Source: Actinomycetota bacterium (GTDB lineage: Bacteria; Actinomycetota; Actinomycetes; Mycobacteriales; SCTD01). From it: a stretch of 51,972 nucleotides of DNA. The stretch spans positions 1-51,972 of the forward strand of contig JAHWJP010000005.1 in NCBI GenBank assembly GCA_019348355.1. Reading direction: 5' to 3'. How positions within the stretch are numbered: the first letter of the stretch is position 1; the number at the start of each line of letters is the position of its first letter. Under the pieces are notes generated by a model. It had not been told where the DNA came from. It was given only the letters and a program-made list of their open reading frames with translations, and ran no database searches. Below, in pieces: positions 7,340 through 15,443 of this stretch. Both the position numbers and the translations under genes were made by a program.

Positions 7340-8275
7340 TCAGTCGACAGCCGGGGCCGGCTCCGGGGAGGTCGGTGCCCCCCGCCCGCCGAACAGCGAC
7401 TGGGCGCAGGCGACCCCGGCCACCACGCCGGAGGCAGCGGCCACCAGACTCAGTTGCAGCCCGGGGATGAGATCGCCCGCCGCGTAGACGCCTTCGACGC
7501 TCGTCTGGCCGCAGTCGTTGACGGTGACGTAGCCCTCGTCGTCCAGGGCGCAGCCCAGCTTCTCCGCCAGCTCGGTGCGCGGCGAGTGGGCGACCGAGAA
7601 CATCACGAGCGAGGCCGGCAGCAGCTGTCCCGCGGACAGCTCCACACCGGTCAGGCCCCCCCGCTCGCCGTGGAACCGCACGGCGTCCTGCTCCAGCAAC
7701 GTGATGCCATGTGCAGCAAGCGTTGCCCGGCAGTCTTCGTCGCCCTGGAAGCGCTTGCCATCGGTGACCACGGTGACCGAGCAGGCCCAGTTCTGCAGCT
7801 CCGTCGCGAATCCGATCAGATGCGGGTCCCAGCCGAGCGCGACGACATCGCGGTCGCGTGCTTCGTACCCGTCGCAGGAAGGGCAGTGGAAGACCGATGC
7901 CCCGTAGTGCTCGTGGAAGCCCTCGACCTCTGGGAACGCGTCCTTCACCCCGCAGGCCAGGACGACCCGGTGGGCGAGCAGGTCCTCGTTGATGGCGAAC
8001 AGCCCGTCGTCCCGCCGCCAGATCGCCTCGACCGCACCGGCGCGGATCTCGGCGGTCGGATAGGCCAGCACCTCCTTGCGACCCCGCTCCAGCAGCTCGG
8101 CCGGAGTCTGCGGGTCACGGCCCAGATAGCCATGGCTGCGCTCGACGGAGGCGTTGCGGTAGTCGCGGGAGTCGACGACCACCACCGAACGTCGGTAGCG
8201 ACCGAGCCAGGACGCCGCCGCGAGCCCGGCGGGGCCCCCGCCGACGACGACGACGTCCACCTCCGCAGCGCTCAT
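7340..8275 (-). CDS. Thioredoxin-reductase-like FAD/NAD(P) oxidoreductase
   Basis: A 311-residue flavoprotein of the class II pyridine nucleotide-disulfide family. Features are the N-terminal FAD fold [18 protein letters not shown] (8-25), a redox-active pair C131-P-S-C134 followed by DG (CPSCDGYE), and the C-terminal FAD motif [11 protein letters not shown]. The second nucleotide-binding loop around residues 145-155 ([16 protein letters not shown]) lacks the usual GxGxxA pattern of NADPH-dependent thioredoxin reductases, so the electron donor may differ or be a protein. It is about 10-20 residues shorter than TrxB, with CPSC in place of CAxC. Its ATG overlaps the recQ stop by ATGA, so it is the second gene of a recQ operon. 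Substrate unknown. Confidence 0.8.
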   Translation of the reverse strand: MSAAEVDVVVVGGGPAGLAAASWLGRYRRSVVVVDSRDYRNASVERSHGYLGRDPQTPAELLERGRKEVLAYPTAEIRAGAVEAIWRRDDGLFAINEDLLAHRVVLACGVKDAFPEVEGFHEHYGASVFHCPSCDGYEARDRDVVALGWDPHLIGFATELQNWACSVTVVTDGKRFQGDEDCRATLAAHGITLLEQDAVRFHGERGGLTGVELSAGQLLPASLVMFSVAHSPRTELAEKLGCALDDEGYVTVNDCGQTSVEGVYAAGDLIPGLQLSLVAAASGVVAGVACAQSLFGGRGAPTSPEPAPAVD

Positions 8276-9933
8276 GACGCCACCTCGAGCAGGCCCTTCG
8301 CGGCGACCGCCTCCAGCGACAGCGTGCGGTAGCCCACCTCTTCGAAAAGCACGACGATCCGGTCCCCTTCGTAGCGCATCACGACACCGATTCCCCAGAC
8401 CGCATGGTTCACCTTGGACTGCAGGGCGTACGGCGAGCCGTCCGCGTCGGCCTGCTCCTCTGCCGTACCCGCGGCACAGGTGTCACACCTGCCACAGGGG
8501 TCCTCCATCGTCTCGCCGAAGTAGGCCAGCAGGAATTGCCTGCGGCAGTCGGTGGTCTCAGCGTAGGCCCGCATCATGTCAACCCGCGACCGCTCGACTT
8601 TGCGGTGGCCCTCCGCCACAGCCACCGCGGCCTCGGCGGCAGCCTGCGGCGTGAGCTCACCGGACGGGCGCTCGATGGCACCGTCCGACCGCACCCCGAG
8701 CGCGCCGGTCTGCTCCAGCAGGTTCACCAGGCCCGCCAGCCGGGTCGGCGCGACGTCCATCTCGACCGCCAGGGCGGTCGGTTCGACCGCACCGTCGGCA
8801 TGGGTGACCAACGTCACGACCTTGCGGAGCTGGTCGTAGTTGGTCCGGCCGGAGGCAAAGAACGTACGAAGCCCGAGGTCCTCAGGCCGGTAGTACAGCG
8901 CCGCGACCGCCGGCTGGCCGTCGCGCCCGGCGCGTCCGACCTCCTGGTAGTAGCTGTCGAGGGAGTCCGCCACCTCGGCGTGCAGGACGAACCGCACATC
9001 CGCCTTGTCGATGCCCATGCCGAACGCCGTGGTCGCGACGACGACGTCGAGCCGACCGGACATGAAGCGCTCGTGGACCGTCTCCCGGGCCGAGGCGCGC
9101 ATCCCGGCGTGATAGGCCGCCGCGTCGATCCCGAGCTCGTCGAGGGCGACGGCGTACTGCTCTGCGCTCTTGCGGGTGGCGGTGTAGACCAGGCCCGGCT
9201 TGGCCTCCGACATCGCCCGCAGCACGACGGCCCGCCGGCGCTGATCGTCGTCGCGGAAGGCCTGCACCTCGAGGGTCAGGTTCGGCCGGTCGAACCCGCG
9301 GACGACTGAATGCGGCTCCCGCAGCCGGAGCCGGGCCACGATCTCCTCACGCACCGGCGGCGAGGCCGTCGCGGTCAGGGCGAGCACCGTGGGACGGCCG
9401 AGCCGCTCGACGGCGCTGTGCAGCCGGAGATACTCCGGGCGGAAGTCGTGCCCCCACGAGGAGATGCAGTGCGCCTCGTCCACGACGAACAGGGACGGCT
9501 TCGCGGCCGCGACCGCGTCGAGCACCTCGGGCTTGGCGAGCTGCTCCGGCGCGAGGAAGAAGAACTCCACCTCGCCGGCCCGCAGCGCGGCGAACGCGGC
9601 CTCGCGCGCCTTCTCGCTCTGGCTGCTGTTGGCCTGCACCGCGCCGCCGGCTCCTTCGCGCGCGAGCAGTCCGGCGACCTGGTCGCGCTGCAGGGCGATG
9701 AGCGGACTGACCACCACGGTCGGCCCCGGCAGCAGCAGGGCCGGCACCTGGTAGATGGCGCTCTTGCCCGAGCCGGTCGGCATCACCACGAGGGTGTCCC
9801 GGCCGGCCAGCACCGACTCCATGGCTTCGAACTGCCCGGGGCGCAGCTGGTCCCACCCGAAGGCTTCGCGGGCGGTACGACGCGGGTCGGCGTCGCCACC
9901 AGAGGGGCCGGGACGGTTCAGGGTCTGCTCCAG
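8272..9933 (-). CDS. recQ: RecQ-family ATP-dependent DNA helicase
   Basis: A 3'-5' SF2 helicase of about 550 residues. In order: motif 0 [16 protein letters not shown], Walker [30 protein letters not shown], a helicase C domain with [19 protein letters not shown] and [12 protein letters not shown], and the RecQ zinc site [12 protein letters not shown] plus CGRCDTC. After this comes not HRDC but a short C-terminal domain ([19 protein letters not shown] ... [11 protein letters not shown]) that resembles the DUF3553/Tudor-like tail of PcrA/UvrD helicases. The start is problematic: no in-frame ATG, GTG or TTG exists between the conserved N-terminus and the divergent DUF3039 gene at 10027. CTG at 9933 or 9921 is given provisionally; an initiator further upstream or a sequence error is possible. 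Confidence 0.88.
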   Translation of the reverse strand: MEQTLNRPGPSGGDADPRRTAREAFGWDQLRPGQFEAMESVLAGRDTLVVMPTGSGKSAIYQVPALLLPGPTVVVSPLIALQRDQVAGLLAREGAGGAVQANSSQSEKAREAAFAALRAGEVEFFFLAPEQLAKPEVLDAVAAAKPSLFVVDEAHCISSWGHDFRPEYLRLHSAVERLGRPTVLALTATASPPVREEIVARLRLREPHSVVRGFDRPNLTLEVQAFRDDDQRRRAVVLRAMSEAKPGLVYTATRKSAEQYAVALDELGIDAAAYHAGMRASARETVHERFMSGRLDVVVATTAFGMGIDKADVRFVLHAEVADSLDSYYQEVGRAGRDGQPAVAALYYRPEDLGLRTFFASGRTNYDQLRKVVTLVTHADGAVEPTALAVEMDVAPTRLAGLVNLLEQTGALGVRSDGAIERPSGELTPQAAAEAAVAVAEGHRKVERSRVDMMRAYAETTDCRRQFLLAYFGETMEDPCGRCDTCAAGTAEEQADADGSPYALQSKVNHAVWGIGVVMRYEGDRIVVLFEEVGYRTLSLEAVAAKGLLEVAS

Positions 9934-10014
9934 CGGTCGCCGCGGCGGGGGTTGACCGCTGCGTACCCGCTCGTGCGCTGATCCACCGCGCTGCCAGGAC
10001 CCTGGCTCGGGCTC

Positions 10015-10026
10015 TACGCTGCCGGC
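10015..10026 (+). promoter_or_regulatory. -10 element for a leaderless DUF3039 transcript
   Basis: TACGCT (10015-10020) lies six bases before the ATG at 10027, with no ribosome site between. This spacing puts the transcription start on the initiator codon. Confidence 0.5.
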
Positions 10027-10254
10027 ATGACAGAGGTCGACACCAGAGAAGTCGTCGAGCCGCGGCTCGACGACGGGGATGACGAGCGGTTCAGCCACTA
10101 CGTGCGCAAGGAGGACATCCTGCGCAGCGCCGTGGACGGGGTGCCCGTCGTGGCGCTCTGCGGCAAGACGTGGCTGCCTGGCCGGGACCCGGACAAGTTC
10201 CCGATCTGCCCGGCCTGTAAGGAGATGATGGGCATGCTCGAGGCGATGGGGTAG
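10027..10254 (+). CDS. DUF3039 family protein
   Basis: A 75-residue small protein typical of actinobacteria. The diagnostic C-terminal block is [20 protein letters not shown] followed by [10 protein letters not shown]; the three cysteines (C-x(n)-C-x2-C) look like a zinc knuckle or ribbon. The acidic N-terminus ([20 protein letters not shown]) is variable. The function is unknown. It is divergent from recQ and appears leaderless, with TACGCT six bases before the ATG. In many actinomycetes a gene of this family neighbours helicase genes, as here. Confidence 0.85.
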   Translation: MTEVDTREVVEPRLDDGDDERFSHYVRKEDILRSAVDGVPVVALCGKTWLPGRDPDKFPICPACKEMMGMLEAMG

Positions 10255-10267
10255 GTGGGCGCTGGGC

Positions 10268-11332
10268 CTACAGCGCGGCGCCGACGAGCACCGGCTCTGG
10301 CACCAGCTCGACGCCGAACGCCGCCCGCACCCCGTCGCGCACCTGACGGGCGACGTCCAGCAGGTCGGCGGTGCGGGCGCCACCGCGGTTGACCAGCGCG
10401 AGCGTGTGCTTGCCCGAGATGCCGGCCGGCCCGGCAAAGTGGCCCTTGCCGAAGCCGGACCGCTCGATCAGCCAGGCCGCCGACACCTTGACCCGCCCGT
10501 CGCCGTCCGGCCACTCCGGCGCGCTTACGCCCGGCCCGCACCGGTCCAGCACCTGTGCGCGCAGGGCACTCGCAGCCGGCGGTGACAGGTGCGGGTTGGT
10601 GAAGAACGACCCGGCGCTGCGGGTGTCCGGGTCGGCCGCGTCCAGCACCATCCCCTTGCCCCTACGCAGGGCCAGCACCGCCTCGCGGACGTCGGACAGC
10701 GGCGCCCGCTCGCCGACCCGGACGCCGAGCACCCCGGCCAGCTCGGCATAGGTCACCGGCGCTGACACCTCTGCCACCGACAGCGCCAAGCTCACCTCGA
10801 GCACCAACCACCGTTGTGGCTCGGACTTGAAAGCGCTCGACCGATAGGCGAACCGGCACTGCTCGGCGGAAAGCTCGACCACCGAGCCGGCCACGCGGTC
10901 GTACGCCCGGACGGCGGTGACGGTCTGGGCGACCTCCTGCCCGTACGCCCCGATGTTCTGGATCGGGCTCGCCCCGACCAGGCCCGGGATGCCTGCCAGG
11001 GACTCGATCCCGACGAGGCCGTCCGCGACGGACAGGGCGACGAGGGCGTCCCAGTCCTCGCCCGCGGCCGCCGTGAGCCGAACCCTGTCGCCGTCGCGGG
11101 AGCCGCTCAACCCGTGGACCGCAACCCGCACCACGGCCCCGTCGAAGCCGGCGTCGGGCAGGACCACGTTGCTGCCACCGCCGAGCACGAGCAGCGGCTC
11201 ACCGGTGGCGTCGGCAGTCCGGACAACCTCGAGCAGCGAGGCCTCGTCGTAGACCGTGACCAGTCGCCGTGCCGGCCCGCCGAGCCGCAGCGTGGTCAGC
11301 GGGGCGAGCGGGGCGTCGCGGCGTTCGAGCAC
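10268..11332 (-). CDS. murB: UDP-N-acetylmuramate dehydrogenase (MurB)
   Basis: A 354-residue FAD enzyme that reduces UDP-GlcNAc-enolpyruvate to UDP-MurNAc with NADPH in the cytoplasm, the second committed step of peptidoglycan synthesis. Recognisable parts are [31 protein letters not shown], the substrate and FAD loop [31 protein letters not shown] with the conserved Tyr and Arg, SAGSFFTNP carrying the catalytic serine, and [18 protein letters not shown] near the end. Length and the YRSS-type region fit a type I enzyme. The GTG at 11332 is preceded by TAATCT six bases upstream, so the mRNA is probably leaderless. It is convergent with the DUF3039 gene. Confidence 0.95.
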   Translation of the reverse strand: MLERRDAPLAPLTTLRLGGPARRLVTVYDEASLLEVVRTADATGEPLLVLGGGSNVVLPDAGFDGAVVRVAVHGLSGSRDGDRVRLTAAAGEDWDALVALSVADGLVGIESLAGIPGLVGASPIQNIGAYGQEVAQTVTAVRAYDRVAGSVVELSAEQCRFAYRSSAFKSEPQRWLVLEVSLALSVAEVSAPVTYAELAGVLGVRVGERAPLSDVREAVLALRRGKGMVLDAADPDTRSAGSFFTNPHLSPPAASALRAQVLDRCGPGVSAPEWPDGDGRVKVSAAWLIERSGFGKGHFAGPAGISGKHTLALVNRGGARTADLLDVARQVRDGVRAAFGVELVPEPVLVGAAL

Positions 11333-11344
11333 GCCATCAGATTA
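11333..11344 (-). promoter_or_regulatory. -10 element for leaderless murB
   Basis: On the minus strand TAATCT (11344-11339) is followed by six bases and the GTG of murB. No Shine-Dalgarno is present. The element lies only a dozen bases before the rarD stop codon, so murB can be transcribed separately from rarD. Confidence 0.5.
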
Positions 11345-11355
11345 GGCGGGGCAGA

Positions 11356-12261
11356 CTAGGCAGGCACGGTCACCGCGAGCCGCAGCTGCCGCCGGTGGTG
11401 GCGGACCAGGTCGACGGTGAACAGGGCCAGCCCGATCCAGACGAGCACGAAGCCGAGCAGCTTGGCGATCGGCAGCGGCTCGCCGAACAGCGTGACGCCC
11501 AGCAGGAACTGCATGGTCGGCGCGAGGTACTGAAGGACGCCGAGCGTGGTCAGCGGGACCCGCGAGGCAGCGGCGCCGAACAGCAGCAGCGGCACCGCGG
11601 TGACCACGCCCGCCAACGCGAGCAGCACGGCGTGCCCCCCGCCCTCGCTGGTGAACGTCCCCTGCCCGGTGATGCCGATGGCGACGACGTACGCCGCGGC
11701 GACCGGGAACAGGACGGCCGTCTCGATCGCGAGCCCTTCGACGGCGCCGACCCCGGCGGTCTTCTTGAGCAGGCCGTAGGTCCCGAAGCTGAACGCCAGG
11801 ACCAGCGCGATCCACGGCGGGCTGCCGTTCTCGACGGTGAGGACGACCACGGCGACGAAGGCCGCGCCCATCGCCACCCACTGCACGGGGCGCAGTCGCT
11901 CGCCGAGGACCAGCACGCCGAGCAGCACGGTGACGATGGGGTTGACGAAGTAGCCCAGCGAGGTCTCGACCACCCGGTCGTTGGTGACGCCATAAATGTA
12001 GGTGCCCCAGTTGACCGCGATGACGACGGCGGCCAGCGAGATCTGGGCCAGCCGACGGCGGTCGCGAACGGCGGCGCGCAGCTGGGGAAGCCGGCGGATC
12101 ACCCCGAGCAGCACCACCACGACGACCAGCGACCACAGGATGCGGTGCGCCAGGACCTCGAGCGCCCCGGCCGGCGCGAGCAGTGGCCAGTAGAGCGGGA
12201 ACAGCCCCCACAGCAGGTAGGCGCCTGCTCCATAGAGCGTCCCGCGACGGGTCGAGGTCAC
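11356..12261 (-). CDS. rarD: RarD-type EamA-family membrane transporter
   Basis: A 301-residue integral membrane protein of the drug/metabolite transporter superfamily with about ten hydrophobic helices in two EamA-type halves. RarD hallmarks are the N-terminal GAYLLWGLFPLYWPLL, AHRILWSLVVVVVL, NWGTYIYGVTNDRVVETSLG, YFVNPIVTVLLGVLVLGERL, SFGTYGLLKK and VPLLLFGAAASRVPLTTLGVLQYLAPT. Proteins of this type are predicted exporters of small metabolites or drugs (E. coli RarD was named for chloramphenicol sensitivity); the substrate here is unknown. The GTG at 12261 follows TAGCGT by seven bases, a likely leaderless start. A further upstream start in the same frame would add residues without similarity. 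Confidence 0.88.
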   Translation of the reverse strand: MTSTRRGTLYGAGAYLLWGLFPLYWPLLAPAGALEVLAHRILWSLVVVVVLLGVIRRLPQLRAAVRDRRRLAQISLAAVVIAVNWGTYIYGVTNDRVVETSLGYFVNPIVTVLLGVLVLGERLRPVQWVAMGAAFVAVVVLTVENGSPPWIALVLAFSFGTYGLLKKTAGVGAVEGLAIETAVLFPVAAAYVVAIGITGQGTFTSEGGGHAVLLALAGVVTAVPLLLFGAAASRVPLTTLGVLQYLAPTMQFLLGVTLFGEPLPIAKLLGFVLVWIGLALFTVDLVRHHRRQLRLAVTVPA

Positions 12262-12274
12262 GACCGCAACGCTA
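12262..12274 (-). promoter_or_regulatory. -10 element for leaderless rarD
   Basis: On the minus strand TAGCGT (12274-12269) lies seven bases before the GTG at 12261, with no ribosome site between. Confidence 0.45.
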
Positions 12275-12370
12275 GACGGTCCTGACGCCGGCGGCCGCGC
12301 GTATCGCCGGAGTGAGCGACCCCACACCGGGCACGGTCCGGTCAGACATCCCTGACCGAGAGGTGCTCCC

Positions 12371-13339
12371 GTGCAGATCGGCTACACGCTCATGGGCGAG
12401 CAGCGCAGCCCGAAGGACCTGGTGCGCGACGCGGTGCTGGCCGAGCAGGCCGGCTTCGACTTCCTCGTCGCGAGCGACCACTACTCGCCGTGGCTCGAGG
12501 AGCAAGGGCATTCGGCGTACGTCTGGACCGTCCTCGGGGCGGTCGCGCAGGCGACCGAGGCCATCGGTTTCATGACCTACGTGACCTGCCCGATCGTGCG
12601 CTACCACCCGGCGGTCGTCGCGCAGAAGGCGGCCACGCTCGCTGCGCTGTCGGACGGCCGGTTCTCCCTCGGGGTCGGCGCCGGCGAGAACCTCAACGAG
12701 CACGTCGTCGGTCAGGGCTGGCCGCCCGCCGACGTCCGCCACGAGATGCTGCGCGAGGCACTCGGCATCATCCGCGAGCTGTGGGGCGGCGGCTACGTCA
12801 ACCACCACGGCGAGCACTTCGACGTCGAGAGCGCGAAGCTGTATGACCTGCCGGAGCAGCCGATCCGGATCGGCGTGGCCGGGTCGGGCGCCTCCTCCTG
12901 CGCGGTCGCCGCCGAGTTCGGCGACTTCCTCATCGGCACCGAGCCCAAGCCCGACCTGCAGGAGAAATACCTCGCGGCCGGCGGTTCCGGCGAGCTGGTG
13001 GGGCAGTTCCCCGTCGTGTACGGCGCGGACGCCGCCGCGGCGAATCACCTCCTGCGCGAGCAGTTCCGCTGGGGGGCGCTGGGCTGGAAGGTGCAGGCCG
13101 AGCTGCCCGGGCCGGTCAACTTCGACGCCGCCTCGCAGTTCGTGCGCGACGAGGACATGGCCGACGTCGGGGCGTGGGGCCCCGACGTCGCGCCATATCT
13201 CGAGAAGCTCCAGGCCTTCGCCGACGCCGGCTACAGCCAGGTTGCGCTCGTCCAGGTCGGGCCGGACCAGGAGCTGTTCTGCGAGTGGTTCACCTCGACA
13301 CTGGCGCCGGCGGCGGCGGGGCTGGTCGCGAGCTACTGA
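12371..13339 (+). CDS. F420-dependent LLM-class oxidoreductase (TIGR03557 type)
   Basis: A 322-residue luciferase-like monooxygenase-fold protein related to F420-dependent glucose-6-phosphate dehydrogenase. It begins MQIGYTLMGEQRSPKDLVRD, has EQAGFDFLVASDHYSPWLEE (the F420-family 'SDHxxPW' loop), MTYVTCPIVRYHPAVVAQKA, and RFSLGVGAGENLNEHVVGQG, all typical of the TIGR03557 group. The enzyme should use coenzyme F420, which implies the host makes F420; the substrate is unknown. The GTG at 12371 follows GAGAGG. Its 3' end overlaps the flotillin gene on the other strand by 50 bases, and an 18-base palindrome follows its stop codon. Confidence 0.88.
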   Translation: MQIGYTLMGEQRSPKDLVRDAVLAEQAGFDFLVASDHYSPWLEEQGHSAYVWTVLGAVAQATEAIGFMTYVTCPIVRYHPAVVAQKAATLAALSDGRFSLGVGAGENLNEHVVGQGWPPADVRHEMLREALGIIRELWGGGYVNHHGEHFDVESAKLYDLPEQPIRIGVAGSGASSCAVAAEFGDFLIGTEPKPDLQEKYLAAGGSGELVGQFPVVYGADAAAANHLLREQFRWGALGWKVQAELPGPVNFDAASQFVRDEDMADVGAWGPDVAPYLEKLQAFADAGYSQVALVQVGPDQELFCEWFTSTLAPAAAGLVASY

Positions 13340-14819
13340 GCGGCGTCGCGACGCCGCCGGTCAGACCGGCGATCAGGCCCCGCAGGTCGGTGCCGGTCAG
13401 GTCGCTGCCGATCTGCAGCCCCTGCTCGACGGTCCGCGCCACCGTACGCGTGAGGTCACCGGCGCCGTCGGTGCTGATGACGGTCAGCTTGTCGATGTTG
13501 CCCAGCGGGGCGGCAGCCTCGCGTACGACCTGCGGCAGCACCTTCACCACGAGGTCGAGCACCGCGGCCTGCGAGAAGTCGGCGAAGGCCTTGGCCTTGG
13601 CGTCGATCGCCTCCGCCTCGGCGTTGCCCTTCGCCGCGATGGCGGAGGCCTCCGCCTCGCCCTCGAGTCGGATCGCCTCGGCGATGGCGCTGCGTCGCGA
13701 GCGCTCGGCCTCACCGGTCTTGATGCCCTCGATCGCGTCCGCCTCGGCCAGCGCGGCGCGACGCGAGCGCTCCCCCTCACCCATCAGCCGCTGCTGCTCG
13801 GCGCCGGCCTGCGCTGCCGCGATCGTCGCCTGCCGGTCCGCGTCGGCCTTCATGATGGCGGCGTTCTTGGCTGCCTCCGCCTCGGCCTCGACGCGGTAGC
13901 GGGCGGCGTCCGCGGGCTTGCGCACCTCGGTGTCGAGCTGACGCTCCTTGAGCGCCGCCTGGCGCTGGGCGACCTTCTCCTGCGCCTCCAGGACCTCCTG
14001 ATCGCGCGCGGCTGCGGCGATCGGGCCGGCGGCGTTCGCCTGCGCCTGCGCCGCGTCGGTCTCGGCCTGGATCTCCGCCTGCTTCAGGGCGTACGCCCGG
14101 TGCGCCACCGCGATGGCCTCCTCGGCGAGCAGGTTCTCCTGCTCGGCCGCCTGCCGGGCGCGGGCCTCGGCGATCGACGCCTCCTTCTCGACGCGCGCCG
14201 CCTCGGGCCGGCCCAGGTCGGCGAGGTAGCTGCCCTCGGCCTGGATGTCCTGCAGCTGGAAGGTGTCGAGCTGCAGACCCTGGTTCGTCAGCGACGTCTC
14301 CGCTTCCTCGGCGACCGCGCTCGCGAACGCCGCCCGGTCCTTGATGATCTCCTCGACCGTCAGTCGGCCGACGATGGAGCGCAGCGAACCGGCGAGCGTC
14401 TCCTGCGTGCTGCTCTCGATCGTGCCGGCCGGTGCGTCGCGAAAACGCTGGCCGGCAGCGCGAATAGCGTCCTCCGTACCGGCGATCTTGACGATGGCGA
14501 CGCCCTCCAGGTCGACCTTGATTCCGGTGGCCGACACGGCGCCGCGAATCGCGACGTTGAGGCGGCGCGAGGACAGGTCGAGCGAGGACAGCTTCTGCAC
14601 GAACGGGATAACGAAGACCGACGAGCCCATGATGACCTTCTGGCCGCTCATGTCCGTGGAGATCAACCCGGTCTCGGCATTGGTGACCGAGCGGCCCTTG
14701 CGGCCGGTGATGATGAAGGCCTCGTTCGGGCCGGCCACCTTGATCCGGCTGACGGCGACGAGGACAGCCAGGAAGACGAGCGCAAGGGCGGTGCCGACGG
14801 CGATCAGAACGGTGGTCAT
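13290..14819 (-). CDS. Flotillin-like SPFH-domain membrane protein
   Basis: A 509-residue protein with one N-terminal membrane anchor (VLIAVGTALALVFLAVLVAV), then the SPFH/band-7 domain (VAGPNEAFIITGRKGRSVTN; VFVIPFVQKLSSLDLSSRRL; EEIIKDRAAFASAVAEEAE). A long Ala/Glu/Gln-rich coiled coil follows, with the flotillin pattern of repeated AEAEA and QAAEQENLLAEEA. The C-terminus (GNIDKLTVISTDG ... LTGTDLRGLIAGLTGG) matches flotillin/YuaG tails, ending in a Pro-rich stretch. Flotillins scaffold lipid microdomains at the inner leaflet. Its ATG overlaps the stop of the NfeD-like gene by ATGA, the standard partnership of SPFH and NfeD proteins. The last 50 bases run antisense to the 3' end of the F420-type gene. 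Confidence 0.9.
   Translation of the reverse strand: MTTVLIAVGTALALVFLAVLVAVSRIKVAGPNEAFIITGRKGRSVTNAETGLISTDMSGQKVIMGSSVFVIPFVQKLSSLDLSSRRLNVAIRGAVSATGIKVDLEGVAIVKIAGTEDAIRAAGQRFRDAPAGTIESSTQETLAGSLRSIVGRLTVEEIIKDRAAFASAVAEEAETSLTNQGLQLDTFQLQDIQAEGSYLADLGRPEAARVEKEASIAEARARQAAEQENLLAEEAIAVAHRAYALKQAEIQAETDAAQAQANAAGPIAAAARDQEVLEAQEKVAQRQAALKERQLDTEVRKPADAARYRVEAEAEAAKNAAIMKADADRQATIAAAQAGAEQQRLMGEGERSRRAALAEADAIEGIKTGEAERSRRSAIAEAIRLEGEAEASAIAAKGNAEAEAIDAKAKAFADFSQAAVLDLVVKVLPQVVREAAAPLGNIDKLTVISTDGAGDLTRTVARTVEQGLQIGSDLTGTDLRGLIAGLTGGVATPLSSSRPAPPPPAPVSR
13340..13357. terminator. Perfect 18-base palindrome, possible terminator
   Basis: An uninterrupted GC palindrome (nine bases per arm) starts at the base after the stop codon of the F420-type gene. 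It lies inside the coding sequence of the convergent flotillin gene. There is no T run and, as DNA, no spare loop, so it may act as a weak terminator, a protein site or nothing at all. Confidence 0.3.
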
Positions 14820-15349
14820 GACGTGCCCTCCAGATTGGTCGGAAGAACGGGTGCGGTGGGCGCGACCATGACGGCGGTCTCGCTCAGGACTTCGAGGACA
14901 TAGACGGGAGTACGGGACGGCAGGGGCTGGTCGGCCCGGGCAGCGAGCTTTCGGCGCGTCCCGCCGTACGTGATGGCGACCTCGCCGAGGCCGCCGGCCG
15001 GAATGGCGGACACCACGGTGCCGAACACGCCGAAAAGGTCGGTGCTGCGCGCCGGGCTGGACTCCGCGCCGATCAGCGCCCGGCTGGCGAAGTAGGACGC
15101 CGCACCCACCGCGACTGCGCCAACGGCGCCGAGGCCGCCGGCGACACCAGTCGGCATTTCGCTGCTGCGGACCGCGAGGGCGGCGCCGAAGCCGAAGGCG
15201 GCGAGGGCCGCGCCGAGAGCGGCGCTGAGGCCGGGACCGAGGTCACCGGGGAGCAGGCCGTCCAGGGCGCCGTCGAAGACCTCGCCGGCGAGGATCCCCG
15301 CGAGAAGAACGACCAAGCCGATGGTGCCGAGGACGAGGAAAGCGGTCAT
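14816..15349 (-). CDS. NfeD-like membrane protein, partner of flotillin
   Basis: A 177-residue protein with membrane segments around residues 3-25 (AFLVLGTIGLVVLLAGILAG), 40-60 (LSAALGAALAAFGFGAALAV) and 68-88 (GVAGGLGAVGAVAVGAASYF). A soluble C-terminal beta domain follows (LFGVFGTVVSAIPAGGLGEV ... RTPVYVLEVLSETAVMVAP) that matches the NfeD OB-fold. NfeD proteins are encoded with SPFH proteins and are thought to help assemble or regulate membrane microdomains. The stop overlaps the flotillin start by four bases. The upstream helicase gene ends 94 bases away on the same strand. Confidence 0.75.
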   Translation of the reverse strand: MTAFLVLGTIGLVVLLAGILAGEVFDGALDGLLPGDLGPGLSAALGAALAAFGFGAALAVRSSEMPTGVAGGLGAVGAVAVGAASYFASRALIGAESSPARSTDLFGVFGTVVSAIPAGGLGEVAITYGGTRRKLAARADQPLPSRTPVYVLEVLSETAVMVAPTAPVLPTNLEGTS

Positions 15350-15443
15350 GGCAAGGGGCTCCTGCGAGCAGCACCCCGCCCCGCCGGTCCGTCCGGCTTG
15401 CCCCTGCTGGTGTTTCCCGCATCCTACCAGCCGCCTGCAATGC

